Shown here piece by piece: positions 7,170 through 14,749 of a stretch of DNA of 20,000 bases (within the stretch, counting starts at the first letter, position 1; each line of letters begins with the position of its first letter). The stretch spans positions 274,832-294,831 of the forward strand of contig CAJNDS010002075.1 in the NCBI GenBank assembly GCA_905221605.1, read 5' to 3'. Made by a program: the position numbers and the translations under genes. Source of the stretch: Symbiodinium natans. Its lineage: Eukaryota > Sar > Dinophyceae > Suessiales > Symbiodiniaceae. Below the pieces are notes generated by a model that was given only the letters and a program-made list of their open reading frames with translations, did no database searches and was not told the origin of the DNA.

Positions 7170-7462
7170 GGAGCATTTCTGTCCTGAAATCATGCAACGA
7201 AACCCGAAACCTCAAAGGGATTTAGCGTTTAGGGTCTGGGGTCCAGGGTTTGCACCTCTGAAACCTAAAGCCCCAAAAGCGTGCACACTAAGTCTCACTA
7301 CAAACCCCCAAGCCCTTGAACCATGAACACCCTGTAGAAGACCCTATACACAGGGCTAATTGAGTCAGAAGAGGCCTGGGAGTCGCAGCCGTAGACAAAG
7401 TAGGGTAATGACGAGAGTCAGCCCCATGATTCCCTGAAGCATGTATGCGATGAGTCCAAACA
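7170..7462. other. Spacer with scattered degenerate telomeric units
   Basis: Isolated units occur on both strands (GATTTAGCGTTTAGGG near 7220 and ACCCCCAAGCCC near 7305) but no tract. No gene, RNA or other repeat was found. Confidence 0.5.
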
Positions 7463-7634
7463 GCCCTAAACCCTAAACCCTAGACCCGAACAGCACCCCT
7501 ACACACCAAAACCCTAAAACCCTAGAGGGGATTAGGGTTTAGGGTTTAGGGTTTAGGGTTTAGGGTTTAGGGTTTAGGGTTTAGGGTTACCCTAAAAACC
7601 CCCTAAACCCGAAACCGTAGGAACCCTAAACGCC
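7463..7634. repeat. Telomeric cluster with head-to-head junction at 7588/7589
   Basis: Antisense units (7463-7525, degenerate) give way to GAGGGGATTAGGG and eight sense units (to 7586). These end GGGTT and join ACCCTAAAAACCCCCTAAACCC. Antisense units then continue, decaying, to about 7634. Both orientation switches occur within 170 bp. Confidence 0.93.
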
Positions 7635-7696
7635 AGAGGTGTGGTCGAGCGGCCGGAGGAGCCCGTCTCTCCTTCCATGATGCGCACCTCAGCTTG

Positions 7697-7945
7697 GGGT
7701 TTCATGGGGTTTAAGGTTTAGGGTATAGGGTTTAGGGTATAGGGTTTAGGGATTAGGGTTTAGGGTTTAAGGTTTAGGGTTTAGGGTTTAGGGTTTAGGG
7801 TTTAGGGTTTGGGGTTTGGGGTTTGGGGTTTAGTAGGGTTTAGTAGGGTTTAGTAGGGTTTAGGAGGGTTTAGTAGGATTTAGTAGGGTTCAGTAGGGTT
7901 TAGTAGGATTTAGTAGGGTTTAGTAGGATTTAGGGCTTTGTGTTT
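7697..7945 (+). repeat. Telomeric tract with a 10-bp TAGTAGGGTT variant array
   Basis: Sense heptamers, with two TATAGGG interruptions and three TTTGGGG units, pass into exactly ten 10-bp units TAGTAGGGTT at 7831-7930 (some ending GGATT, one starting CAG). The decamer is a heptamer with TAG inserted and is kept in register over 100 bp. Confidence 0.95.
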
Positions 7946-7947
7946 AG

Positions 7948-8003
7948 GGAAGGAACTTCCCAAATACTACCGCATACACGGCTTGTGTAAGGGCACCCCG
8001 GGC
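7948..8003 (+). repeat. Dispersed repeat R2, copy 2
   Basis: Sense-strand partner of 5243-5300 (inverted). The start GGAAGGAACTTCCC is itself near-palindromic, and the end GGGCACCCCGGGC runs within about 10 bp into the next telomeric tract. Confidence 0.8.
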
Positions 8004-8010
8004 TGCAGAA

Positions 8011-8062
8011 GGGTTTAGGGTTTAGGGTTTAGGGTTTAGGGTTTAGGGTTTAGGATTTAGGG
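8011..8062 (+). repeat. Telomeric TTTAGGG tract
   Basis: About seven sense units, the last two degenerate (GATTTAGGGTCC). Confidence 0.94.
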
Positions 8063-8073
8063 TCCTTGATTCT

Positions 8074-8170
8074 CCCCAGTACTCCCTAAGGCTCCCTAAG
8101 CTTCCCTAAGGTTCCCCAGGTACCTACCCCCCTTGAACCCCCCTCCCTTAAGAACCCTATAACCCTACTA
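8074..8170 (-). repeat. Dispersed repeat R3, copy 1
   Basis: On the minus strand it reads GGTTCTTAAGGGAGG, then GGGTTCAAGG, GGGGTAGGTACC and four CTTAGGGA-type units. This matches 17443-17503 at roughly 85 to 90 per cent over the core with one short gap. Here the CCTTAGGGA motif has only four or five units, against about 20 in the other copy. Confidence 0.85.
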
Positions 8171-8254
8171 CCCCCTAATTAAGGCTATTTAGGGTTAATT
8201 GAGGTTACTTTAAGGGCGGAACCTAGTGGGGTAGTATAGAGGGGGGTAGTAGGG
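8163..8254. repeat. Short fold-back element, 13-bp arms
   Basis: CCCTACTACCCCC (8163-8175) and GGGGGTAGTAGGG (8242-8254) are perfect inverted repeats 66 bp apart. Inside them TAATTAA (8176-) and TTAATT (8195-) can extend the pairing. The total length of 92 bp is close to the fold-backs at 8732 and 17222. No transposase or clear target-site duplication was seen. Confidence 0.6.
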
Positions 8255-8288
8255 GAACGCATGATCATTGGGCACATAGAACTTGCTG

Positions 8289-8352
8289 TAAACCCTAAAC
8301 CCTATAAACCCGATAAACCCTGAACAACCCTATAAACCCTCTAAACCCGAAA
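8289..8352 (-). repeat. Telomeric tract with ATAAACCC-type units
   Basis: Degenerate antisense units, several with a TA insertion (CCCTATAAA, CCGATAAA), the same modification that is homogenised at 9715-9786. Confidence 0.82.
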
Positions 8353-8622
8353 CGCGATGTGAAGCCCAACCCCTATCCACCCCTAAAAACCTCGAGCCTG
8401 GACTTACACCAGTGCTCGCGAGATGCCCAACCGAAACCTTAACCCTAAGTGTTGGGTTTAGGTTAAGGGTTTAAGGATTAGGGTTGGATAGGGTTCTGGG
8501 GAGTAGTAGAGGTTTCCCAAGACAGGGGTGTCCCAAGGTTTCCAGGCTTGGAAAGACAATGCAAGGGTTTAGGGTTTCACAGCGTTTCCAGGCTTTGAAT
8601 GTAAGGGCAGCCTCCAACCGAG
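8353..8622. other. Spacer with a direct repeat around a telomeric insert
   Basis: GTTTCCAGGCTTGGAA (8538-8553) recurs as GTTTCCAGGCTTTGAA (8584-8599), with GGGTTTAGGGTTTCAC between them. Degenerate sense units lie at 8455-8490. No gene is visible. Confidence 0.6.
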
Positions 8623-8730
8623 GAGGTTTAGGGTTAGGGTTTAGAGTTTAGGGTCTAGGGTTTAGGGTTTGGAGTTTGGGGTTTAGGGTTTAGGGTTTTG
8701 GGGTTTGGGGTTTCGGGTTTAGGGTTAGGG
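8623..8730 (+). repeat. Telomeric tract, mixed units
   Basis: About 14 sense units with TTTGGAG, TTTTGGGG, TTTCGGG and shortened TTAGGG forms. It ends two bases before the inverted repeat at 8732. Confidence 0.92.
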
Positions 8731-8731
8731 C

Positions 8732-8820
8732 GGTCGGAATGATTGCTACTACTATCCTTAGGGTCCCTTTATGATTGCACTATACCAACCCCTCAAAACC
8801 CTATTCTAATCATTCCGACC
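8732..8820. repeat. Short fold-back element, 13-bp arms
   Basis: GGTCGGAATGATT (8732-8744) and AATCATTCCGACC (8808-8820) are perfect inverted repeats. GCTACTAC (8745-8752) also has its complement GTAGTAGC at 8824-8831, but placed outside the second arm, so the arms are rearranged rather than simply nested. Confidence 0.7.
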
Positions 8821-8911
8821 CCTGTAGTAGCTTAGAAACACACAGGGTTTCGGGGATTAAAGGCCCAAAGCCCTACAAATCCCAAACCCTCATCATTTCA
8901 TGACTCCTTGC

Positions 8912-8962
8912 ACCCTAAACCCTAGACCCTAAACCCTAAACCCTAAACCCTAAACCCTACAG
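8912..8962 (-). repeat. Telomeric CCCTAAA tract
   Basis: About seven units, one CCCTAGA, ending CCCTACAGG. Confidence 0.93.
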
Positions 8963-9087
8963 GATATAGGGCTTTGGGGTGCTTCGCATTTGGCGTGCTG
9001 AGTCCACGCCAAGCTGCAACGGCAGGAGCGCGGGGCACCTGCATGACCCCCTGGAACCGAAGTCCCAAAGCCTCTAGAGACCGTAAT

Positions 9088-9241
9088 GGTTTAGGGTTTA
9101 GGGTTTAGGGTTAAGGGTTTGGGGTTTGGGGTTTAGGGTTTAGGGTTTAGGGTAGTTTAGGGTTCAGGTTTTAGGTTTTCGAGTTTCGGGTTTGGAGTTT
9201 TGGGTGTAGCGTTTAGGGTTTAGGGTAACCCTAAGCCTAGG
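9088..9241. repeat. Telomeric tract with junction at 9226/9227
   Basis: About 17 sense units, degenerate over 9140-9210, end with two good units and GGGT. This joins AACCCTAAGCCTAGG, one antisense unit. The GCCTAGG flank matches the junction at 4027. Confidence 0.88.
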
Positions 9242-9689
9242 ATTTTGGGGTTTGGGGAGTGCGGGAGCGCATGCAGGAGCCACTGCGGGGATATGGGGAC
9301 TCCCTTGCTGGTTTCCTGGCTCGACGTAGGGAATGAGGTGCCTAATGCTCCCCCGCTTCCCCCCCACATAACCCTTTAAGGGGTTGCATTGGGAAGTTGT
9401 CAAAAATCCCTCAGGTCGGGTTGCTTTTGAGTAAGGGCTTGCCGTCTTAAGGGACTGTTGTTCCCTGGCCCATTCCTTCAGGGGACCTTTAGAAGAAGAA
9501 GCCGCGCCGAGCGACATTCTTCCATACTAAGAGCGGTAAGGGTTGAGGGTTCCTTAAACCCCAAACATAAAATCTCTAAACGCCCAAAAACCCCAAAACC
9601 CCAAAAAAACCCTTAAAACCCTAAAAACCCGAAAACATCCAAAAACCCTAGAAAGCCCAAGAAGCCAACAACCTCAGACGGGGTTAGGG
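9242..9689. other. Spacer with an open frame and an AC-rich tail
   Basis: A minus-strand frame with a true ATG (9515-9517) runs to 9164, 117 codons. The first 90 or so residues come from non-telomeric DNA (MSLGAASSSKGPLKEWAREQ onward) and the rest are telomeric readings. I recognise no domain. From 9541 to 9660 the strand becomes AC-rich with CCCCAAAA- and CCCTAAAA-like words, a very decayed antisense tract. Confidence 0.35.
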
Positions 9690-9693
9690 CTGT

Positions 9694-9810
9694 CCCTAAA
9701 CCCTAAACCCTAAACCCTATAAACCCTATAAACCCTGTAAACCCTATAAACCCTATAAACCCTATAAACCCTATAAACCCTATAAACCCTAAACCCTAAA
9801 CCCTAAACCC
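9694..9810 (-). repeat. Telomeric tract with a CCCTATAAA nonamer array
   Basis: Three CCCTAAA units, eight 9-bp CCCTATAAA units (9715-9786, the third with G for A), then three more CCCTAAA units. The nonamers sit in the middle of an ordinary tract, showing secondary expansion of one unit with a TA insertion. Confidence 0.95.
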
Positions 9811-9949
9811 GAGACCCCCAAAGCCGCCCTGGAGATCGCTAAAGGTGTCCCATCTTAAATCTTGAGGTGGGACGCCGGCGGAAGCGGTGGCGCAGCCAGC
9901 GTCCGCCGAGGAGTGGGGCCCGCCTAGGCTTGTAGTATTTGGGAAAAAG
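9811..9949. other. GC-rich spacer with hairpin potential
   Basis: GTCCCATCTT pairs with GAGGTGGGAC apart from two mismatched positions (9847-9872), and CGGCGGA (9876-9882) pairs with TCCGCCG (9902-9908). TAGTATTTGGGAA near 9931 is the reverse complement of part of R2 copy 2 (near 7955). No gene is visible. Confidence 0.45.
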
Positions 9950-10385
9950 GTTTAGGGTTTAGGGTTTAGGGTTTAGGGTTTGGAATTTAAGGTTAAGGAT
10001 TGAGGGTTTAGGGCCTAGGGTGTAGGAGTCTAGGGTGTAATTAGGGTTTAGGATTTAGGGTTCAGGCGTCTAGGGTTTCATTAGGGTTTAGGGTTTAGGG
10101 CTTGGAAGTCTATGGTCTAATTAGGGTTCAGGGCATAGACTTTAGGGTTTAGGGTTTAGGATGTAGGGTTTAGGGTTCGGGCTTGTAGGATTTAGGGCTT
10201 GTCGGGGTTCGGCCTCAGGGTTTGCAGGCCTTGTATGGGCTTAGGGTGTATGGCTTAAGGTTAGGAGGGTTTGTAGGGTTCATTGGGCTTTTTGGGCTCC
10301 AGGACTTCCCAGGTTTTGTAGGGTTCAGGGTTTAGGGTTTGGGGTCAGGGTTTAGGGTTTAGGGTCTAGGGTTTGTATGGTTTTG
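9950..10385 (+). repeat. Long degenerate sense-oriented telomeric region
   Basis: Four perfect units (9950-9980) are followed by more than 400 bp of decaying TTTAGGG-derived sequence without an orientation change, interrupted by GC-rich words near 10200-10310. It contains the 40-bp tandem repeat at 10028-10147. Confidence 0.85.
10028..10147 (+). repeat. Higher-order 40-bp tandem repeat, three units
   Basis: Units start with GTCTAGGG, GTCTAGGG and GTCTATGG at 10028, 10068 and 10108, an exact 40-bp period. Each contains an ATTAGGGTT word at the same offset. Forty is not a multiple of seven, so this is duplication of a composite unit rather than heptamer periodicity. Confidence 0.85.
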
Positions 10386-10445
10386 GGGTTCGTGTAGCAT
10401 GTATACGGGTTCACATGGTTGCTTGGGTCTCTAGGGTGTATCCGT

Positions 10446-10685
10446 AAACTCTAAACCCTAAACCCTAAAAGAGCAATTCCATCTCAAAGCCCCAACTCCG
10501 CGATTGCCTCGCAATAGTGGAGAGTAGATTTTCGCACCGTCTTGGCACTCACTTCATCAACACCGACAACCCTAACCCTAAACCCTAAACCCTAAACCCT
10601 AACCCTAAACGCTGAACCCAACACCTCCCCCCGCCACACACCTCCACAATCCGAAGCCCTACACCCTCAACCCTAAACCCTCAAC
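10446..10685 (-). repeat. Scattered antisense telomeric tracts
   Basis: Short blocks at 10446-10470, 10568-10612 and 10660-10685 are separated by about 100 and 50 bp of spacer. Some units are shortened (CCCTAA) or changed (CGCTGAA). Confidence 0.85.
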
Positions 10686-10698
10686 ACCACATGCCGGT

Positions 10699-10779
10699 TC
10701 ATGGGTCGTGGGCAGGCTATGAGCAAGGCAACCTATCTCGTATTGCAACCTTAAGTTAAGCCTTTCGAACAACCCATGA
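10699..10779. repeat. Weak fold-back, 8-bp arms
   Basis: TCATGGGT (10699-10706) and ACCCATGA (10772-10779) are inverted, with CTTAAGTTAAG between them. The arms are short and could be chance, but the 81-bp span resembles the other fold-backs. Confidence 0.35.
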
Positions 10780-10802
10780 TCCTTCCAGCAAACCCCAGCA
10801 CG

Positions 10803-10872
10803 AAACCCTAAACGCTAAGCCCCTAGCGCCCTAAACCCTAAACCCTAAACCCTAAACCCTAAACCCTAAACC
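10803..10872 (-). repeat. Telomeric CCCTAAA tract
   Basis: An interrupted start (ACGCTAAGCCCCTAGCG) is followed by six perfect units. Confidence 0.93.
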
Positions 10873-10947
10873 GAGTTCACCTTGGACTCCCCACTCTGCG
10901 GGCAGACAGCTGCGCTAAGGCTTCCTGGAGGGTTGGCTGGGGGGCCT

Positions 10948-11150
10948 TTTAGGGTTTAGGGTTTAGGAGTTTAGGGTTTAGGGTTTAGGGTTTAGGGTTT
11001 AGGGTTTAGGGTTTCGGGGTTTAGGGTTTTAGGGTTTTAGGGTTTCGCGGTTTAGGGCTTTTAGGGTTTCGGGGTGTAGGATTGAGGGTTTAGGATTTAG
11101 GGTTTAGGGTGTAGAGTTTAGGGTTTCGGGTTTTAGGGTTTTAGGGTCGG
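10948..11150 (+). repeat. Long sense telomeric tract, mixed units
   Basis: About 28 units. The left part is perfect (10975-11015) and the right part carries TTTCGGGG, TTTTAGGG, GTGTAGGG and TTTCGCGG variants. The 8-bp TTTTAGGG form occurs in runs of two or three. Confidence 0.94.
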
Positions 11151-11206
11151 GTTCCTTAAAGGGGGTGTAAGGGCCCACCGAGGGCGCTTAGGATATGGGG
11201 CTTTAT

Positions 11207-11258
11207 CTAAACCCTAAACCCTACACCCTAAATCCTAAACCCTAAACCCTAAACCCTC
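11207..11258 (-). repeat. Telomeric CCCTAAA tract
   Basis: About seven units with CCCTACA and TCCTAAA variants. Confidence 0.92.
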
Positions 11259-11329
11259 GGCCCCTTTGTGGGTGCCCTAGAAGCTGTGGGTACTCTGCTT
11301 GCGTGGGAACTCGACGGGATTCTCTACAG

Positions 11330-11415
11330 GGTTTTAGGGTGTAGGGTTTAGAGTAGGGATCTGCTGGGGTGGCCACCCTAAACCCTAAACCCTGAACCCT
11401 GAACCCTAAACCCTC
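11330..11415. repeat. Convergent short telomeric tracts
   Basis: Sense units (11330-11355) and antisense units (11375-11415) point at each other across about 20 bp of spacer (GATCTGCTGGGGTGG). Confidence 0.85.
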
Positions 11416-11562
11416 AAGTTTCCAAGCTGCTACCCAGGCCTCCGAATAACAGCCTGAAGCCTCATGCGGGGCTCATCTAACAAAATGATGTGCGGGTCTT
11501 TTTGCAACTCGGAACACTCAGAAAGGTACCCTAATACCTAAACGGGATGATCTGTGCTCTGC

Positions 11563-11817
11563 CTAAACCCTAAACCCTAAACCCTAAACCCTAAACCCTA
11601 AACCCTAAACCCTAAACCCTAAACCCTAAACCCTAAACCCTAAACCCTAAACCCTAAACCCTAAACCCTAAACCCTAAACCCTAAACCCTAAACCCTAAC
11701 CCTACACCCTAAACCCTAAACCCTAAACCCTAAACCCTAAACCCTAAACCCTAAACCCTAAACCCTAAACCCTAAACCCTAAACCCTAAACCCTAAACCC
11801 TAAACCCTAAACCCTAA
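11563..11817 (-). repeat. Longest telomeric array, about 36 units
   Basis: 255 bp of CCCTAAA is almost perfect, with one shortened unit and one CCCTACA near 11697-11710. This is the most uniform array in the window and the best candidate for a once-terminal or recently added telomere. Its orientation is that of the left end of a chromosome extending rightwards. Confidence 0.98.
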
Positions 11818-12176
11818 CTGGGGATGGTGCAGTCCATGGGGTACTCTGCCGGGATGGGAGACGCGGGCTAGGAGCTTAGGGTTTTTAGAAGGCTTTTTTG
11901 GAGGTTTTTGGGTGGTGAAGGTACGGCTTGTAAGGCTTATAGACTCAGAGGCTTTATAGGGTGCATGGGAGTTCTTAGTTAACAATTAAGGTTTTCGAGT
12001 AACTCTGGGCTTGGGGTTTGGGGTTTTTGGGGCTAAGGCAGGGCTTATAAGGTTTAGTTCAGGTTTACAGCGTTTATATTATAGGGATTAGAGGGTTGAT
12101 AGCGCTTGTAGACGGTTCATCGGATTGAGGGCTTAGGGGGGGCTTTTATGCTTTATAGGGCTGGGTTTCTAGGGTG
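11818..12176. other. Spacer with decayed sense units
   Basis: About 360 bp. Loosely TTTAGGG-derived words (CTTAGGG, TTTTTGG, TTTGGGG) recur at 11874-11910 and 12005-12090, but there is no tract. A short minus-strand frame (11800-11985) lacks any motif. No gene is supported. Confidence 0.5.
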
Positions 12177-12365
12177 TAAGGTGCTCAAAGAGGGTTTAGG
12201 GGTTTAGGGTTTAGGGTGTAGGGTTCGGCTTAGGTTTTGGGGGCCTCTGTCGCATCCCTGGCAGGCTTCCGCGGCGGCCTCACGCGACACGCCCAGCTTA
12301 GGGAGCTCTAGGGTTTAGGGTTTAGGGTTTTTGGGGTCAGGGCTTGAGGTTTAGGGTTTAGGATC
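12177..12365 (+). repeat. Last sense telomeric tracts before the island
   Basis: Degenerate units lie at 12192-12225 and 12308-12365, separated by a GC-rich segment. No good TTTAGGG tract follows on either strand until 14985. Confidence 0.85.
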
Positions 12366-12555
12366 TTGTGCTTAAGTCTAGGGTTCTGGGCTGAAGCCCC
12401 AAACCCTCAAAAGTTAGACCCTTGAGGCCATCTTGACCCCGAACCTTCAACCCTGTGAACGCTAAACCTGAAGCCCTAAACCCAAGATTCCTCCAAACGA
12501 AGCTCAACTTGATTGTTTTTGTTCGGTTCGAGCTTTCGGGTTTCGGTCTTCCCCC

Positions 12556-12663
12556 CGTCGTCGTCGTTGTCGTCGTCGTAGTAGTAGTAGGAGTAGCAGT
12601 AGCAGTAGCAGTAGCAGTAGCAGTAGCAGTAGCAGTAGCAGTAGCAGTAGCAGTAGCAGTAGC

Positions 12664-12728
<65 letters not shown>

Positions 12729-12729
12729 C

Positions 12730-12789
<60 letters not shown>

Positions 12790-12792
12790 CGT
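12556..12792 (+). repeat. Composite GTC / GCAGTA / GTA microsatellite
   Basis: (GTC)n at 12557-12577 passes to (GTA)n, then about twelve hexamers AGCAGT (about 12596-12667), then about 40 GTA units broken by one GCA near 12728. It is flanked by CCCCCC on the left and CCCCCCCCC on the right. The sub-blocks are homogeneous, which indicates successive slippage expansions of variant units. Confidence 0.97.
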
Positions 12793-12967
12793 ATTTCCCC
12801 CCCCCAGTGCGACGGACAAAACACACTTTCTTTTACGACTTTTGTTTAACACGCGAGTTTCGCTTGGGTTTTTGAGGGTGACTTCTGCAAATGGGCACAA
12901 CCGCACTGTAAAAGTGTCGTTTTGAAAGCTATTCAAAAAAATTCGCGTTTTTGACGAGAAAGTGCTG

Positions 12968-13123
12968 TAAATACCAGCATTCGCGCTTGTGTTTTGGGTT
13001 TTCTTTAAGCATTTTCCGTGGCTCCAAAAAAAACTGATTTTCAGTCTCGATTTTGCCGCTCGCGTTTTTGTCCCTTTCTGTGTTACGTCCATGTTCCCCG
13101 TTCACCAGGTCTTGTCTTGGGAG
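12968..13123 (+). repeat. Island duplication, copy 1
   Basis: TAAATACCAGCATTCGCG (12968) and TTACGTCCATGTTCCCCG...TCTTGTCTTGGGA (13083-13122) recur in the same order as TAAGTACCAGCATTTCGG (13319) and TTATGTCCGTGTTGCCCG...TCTTGTCTTTGGG (13356-13396). The second pair matches at about 32 of 41 positions. Copy 1 has about 100 bp between the two blocks and copy 2 about 20 bp. Confidence 0.7.
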
Positions 13124-13290
13124 GGTGGGGTGGGGTGGGGGTGGGGTGGGGCTGGGGTGGGGCTGGGGTGGGGGTGGGGTGGGGTGGGGGTGGGGGTGGG
13201 GTGGCGGTGGGGTGGGGTGGGGGCGGGGGTGGGGCGGAGGTGGGGTGGGGGTGAGGGTGGGGTGGGGGTGGGGTGGGTGGGGGGGGGGAG
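13119..13290 (+). repeat. GGGGT-type G-rich tract
   Basis: 172 bp are almost entirely G and T, with units GGGGT and GGGGGT and occasional C or A. There is no C run, so the strand asymmetry is extreme. Such a tract is expected to form G-quadruplexes. It sits between the two duplicated island blocks, directly after TCTTGTCTTGGGAG. Confidence 0.95.
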
Positions 13291-13318
13291 TAATAACGTT
13301 CGACACACGTGCATCCGT

Positions 13319-13396
13319 TAAGTACCAGCATTTCGGGTTTCTCTCTGAGAGATGATTATGTCCGTGTTGCCCGCGCATCCATGTCTTGTCTTTGGG
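13319..13396 (+). repeat. Island duplication, copy 2
   Basis: Shortened direct copy of 12968-13122. It is followed by ordinary sequence instead of a G-rich tract. The sequence beyond contains GCCGGCATTTACAGCATTTT (13459-13478), which is inverted relative to AGTGCTGTAAATACCAGC at 12961. Confidence 0.65.
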
Positions 13397-13748
13397 CCTT
13401 TATTTGCAGCATGTTTGGCGTCGAAGCACAACGCATCGTCAGGAACAGGAAGAAAAAGGCCGGCATTTACAGCATTTTCAGCCACACAACCAAAAAGAGT
13501 ACACAGAATCGCAAAAAAGTTGATAAGGGAACCCCCCAATTCAAAACGTGGCTTTTTTTGGAACAATTTTACGAGACGCAAAAATGACGAAAAAGTGAAA
13601 CTTTCGACCTAAAGCGTGCAGTGCAGGCCCCAAACTTTTCTGCACTTAAACAAGGACTGCAAGTCCAAGCCCAAAGAATGAACTCTGAGACCAAGCGACT
13701 ACCATAACACGTTTTTCGGTTTATACCCCTAAAGCGTCACCCATTTTT

Positions 13749-13861
13749 GGGAGGGGGGGGGGGGGGGGGGGGGAGGAGGGGGGAGGGGGGGAGGGGGGGG
13801 GAGGGGAGGGGGGGAGGGGGGGGGAGGGGTGGGGAGGGGGGGGGACGGGGGGTTTGGGGGG
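13749..13861 (+). repeat. Poly-G / GA tract
   Basis: G runs of 5 to about 20 are separated by single A, with two non-A interruptions, ending GGGGTTTGGGGGGAG. It passes straight into the GTA array, a G-to-GTA order that mirrors the C-flanked array at 12556-12792. Confidence 0.95.
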
Positions 13862-14568
13862 AGTAGTCGTAGAAGAGACAGTCGTAGTTAGTAGTGTAGG
13901 AAGAGTAGTGTAAGTAGTAGTAGTCTAGTAGTAGTAGTTAGTAGTATGTTTTTTGTTTGGGGGGTAGTGTAGTAGTAGTAGTAGTAGTAGTAGTAGGTAG
14001 TAGTAGGAGTAGTAGTAGTAGTAGCAGTTAGTAGAGTGTAGTAGTAGTAGTAGGAGTAGTAGTGTAGTAGGGTAGTAGTAGTAGTAGTAGTGTAGTAGTC
14101 GTAGTCGTAGTGTGTATAGTAGTAGTAGTAGTGTAGTAGTAGTAGTAGTAGTCGTAGTAGTAGTAGTAATAGTAGTTAGTAGTTAGTAGTAGTAGTAGGA
14201 GTTTTGTAGTAGTAGTTGGTAAGAGTCGTCTCGTCGTCGTCGTCGTCGTCGTCGTCGTAGTAGTATAGTAGTAGTAGTAGTAGTCGTAGTAGTTAGTAGT
14301 AGTAGTAGTTAGTAAGTAGTAGTAAGATAGTAGTTGGAGTAGGAGTAGTAAGTAGTAGTAGCGTAGCCGTAGGAGTCATAGTCGTAGGATAGTAGAGTTT
14401 AGTCGTAGTGTAGTAGTTAGTAGTAGTAGTAGTAGAGTTGTAGTAGACTAGTTAGTAGTAGCAGTAGCAGTAGCGTTAGTAGTAGTAGTAGTGGTAGTCG
14501 TCGTAGTAGTAGTCGTAGTCGTAGTCGTAGTAGTCGTAGTAGTAGTAGTAGTAGTAGTAGTCGTAGTC

Positions 14569-14630
<62 letters not shown>

Positions 14631-14682
14631 CGTAGTCGTAGTCGTAGTCGTAGTCGTAGTCGTAGTCGTAGTCGTAGTCGTC

Positions 14683-14749
<67 letters not shown>

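Noticed and set aside
7697-7945. CRISPR array
   Set aside because: The repeats are 7 to 10 bp without unique spacers of constant length, and the DNA is eukaryotic in type.
12358-13092. Long frames of poly-Thr, poly-Val, poly-Tyr or poly-Leu over 12455-12925
   Set aside because: All are readings of the GTA/GTC/GCA microsatellite in different frames and both strands. Uninterrupted frames are expected because the repeat is a trinucleotide.
12929-13378. Pro/His-rich and Gly/Val-rich frames over the GGGGT tract
   Set aside because: The composition follows from the G-rich tract. All six frames are open, and no domain or start context supports a gene.
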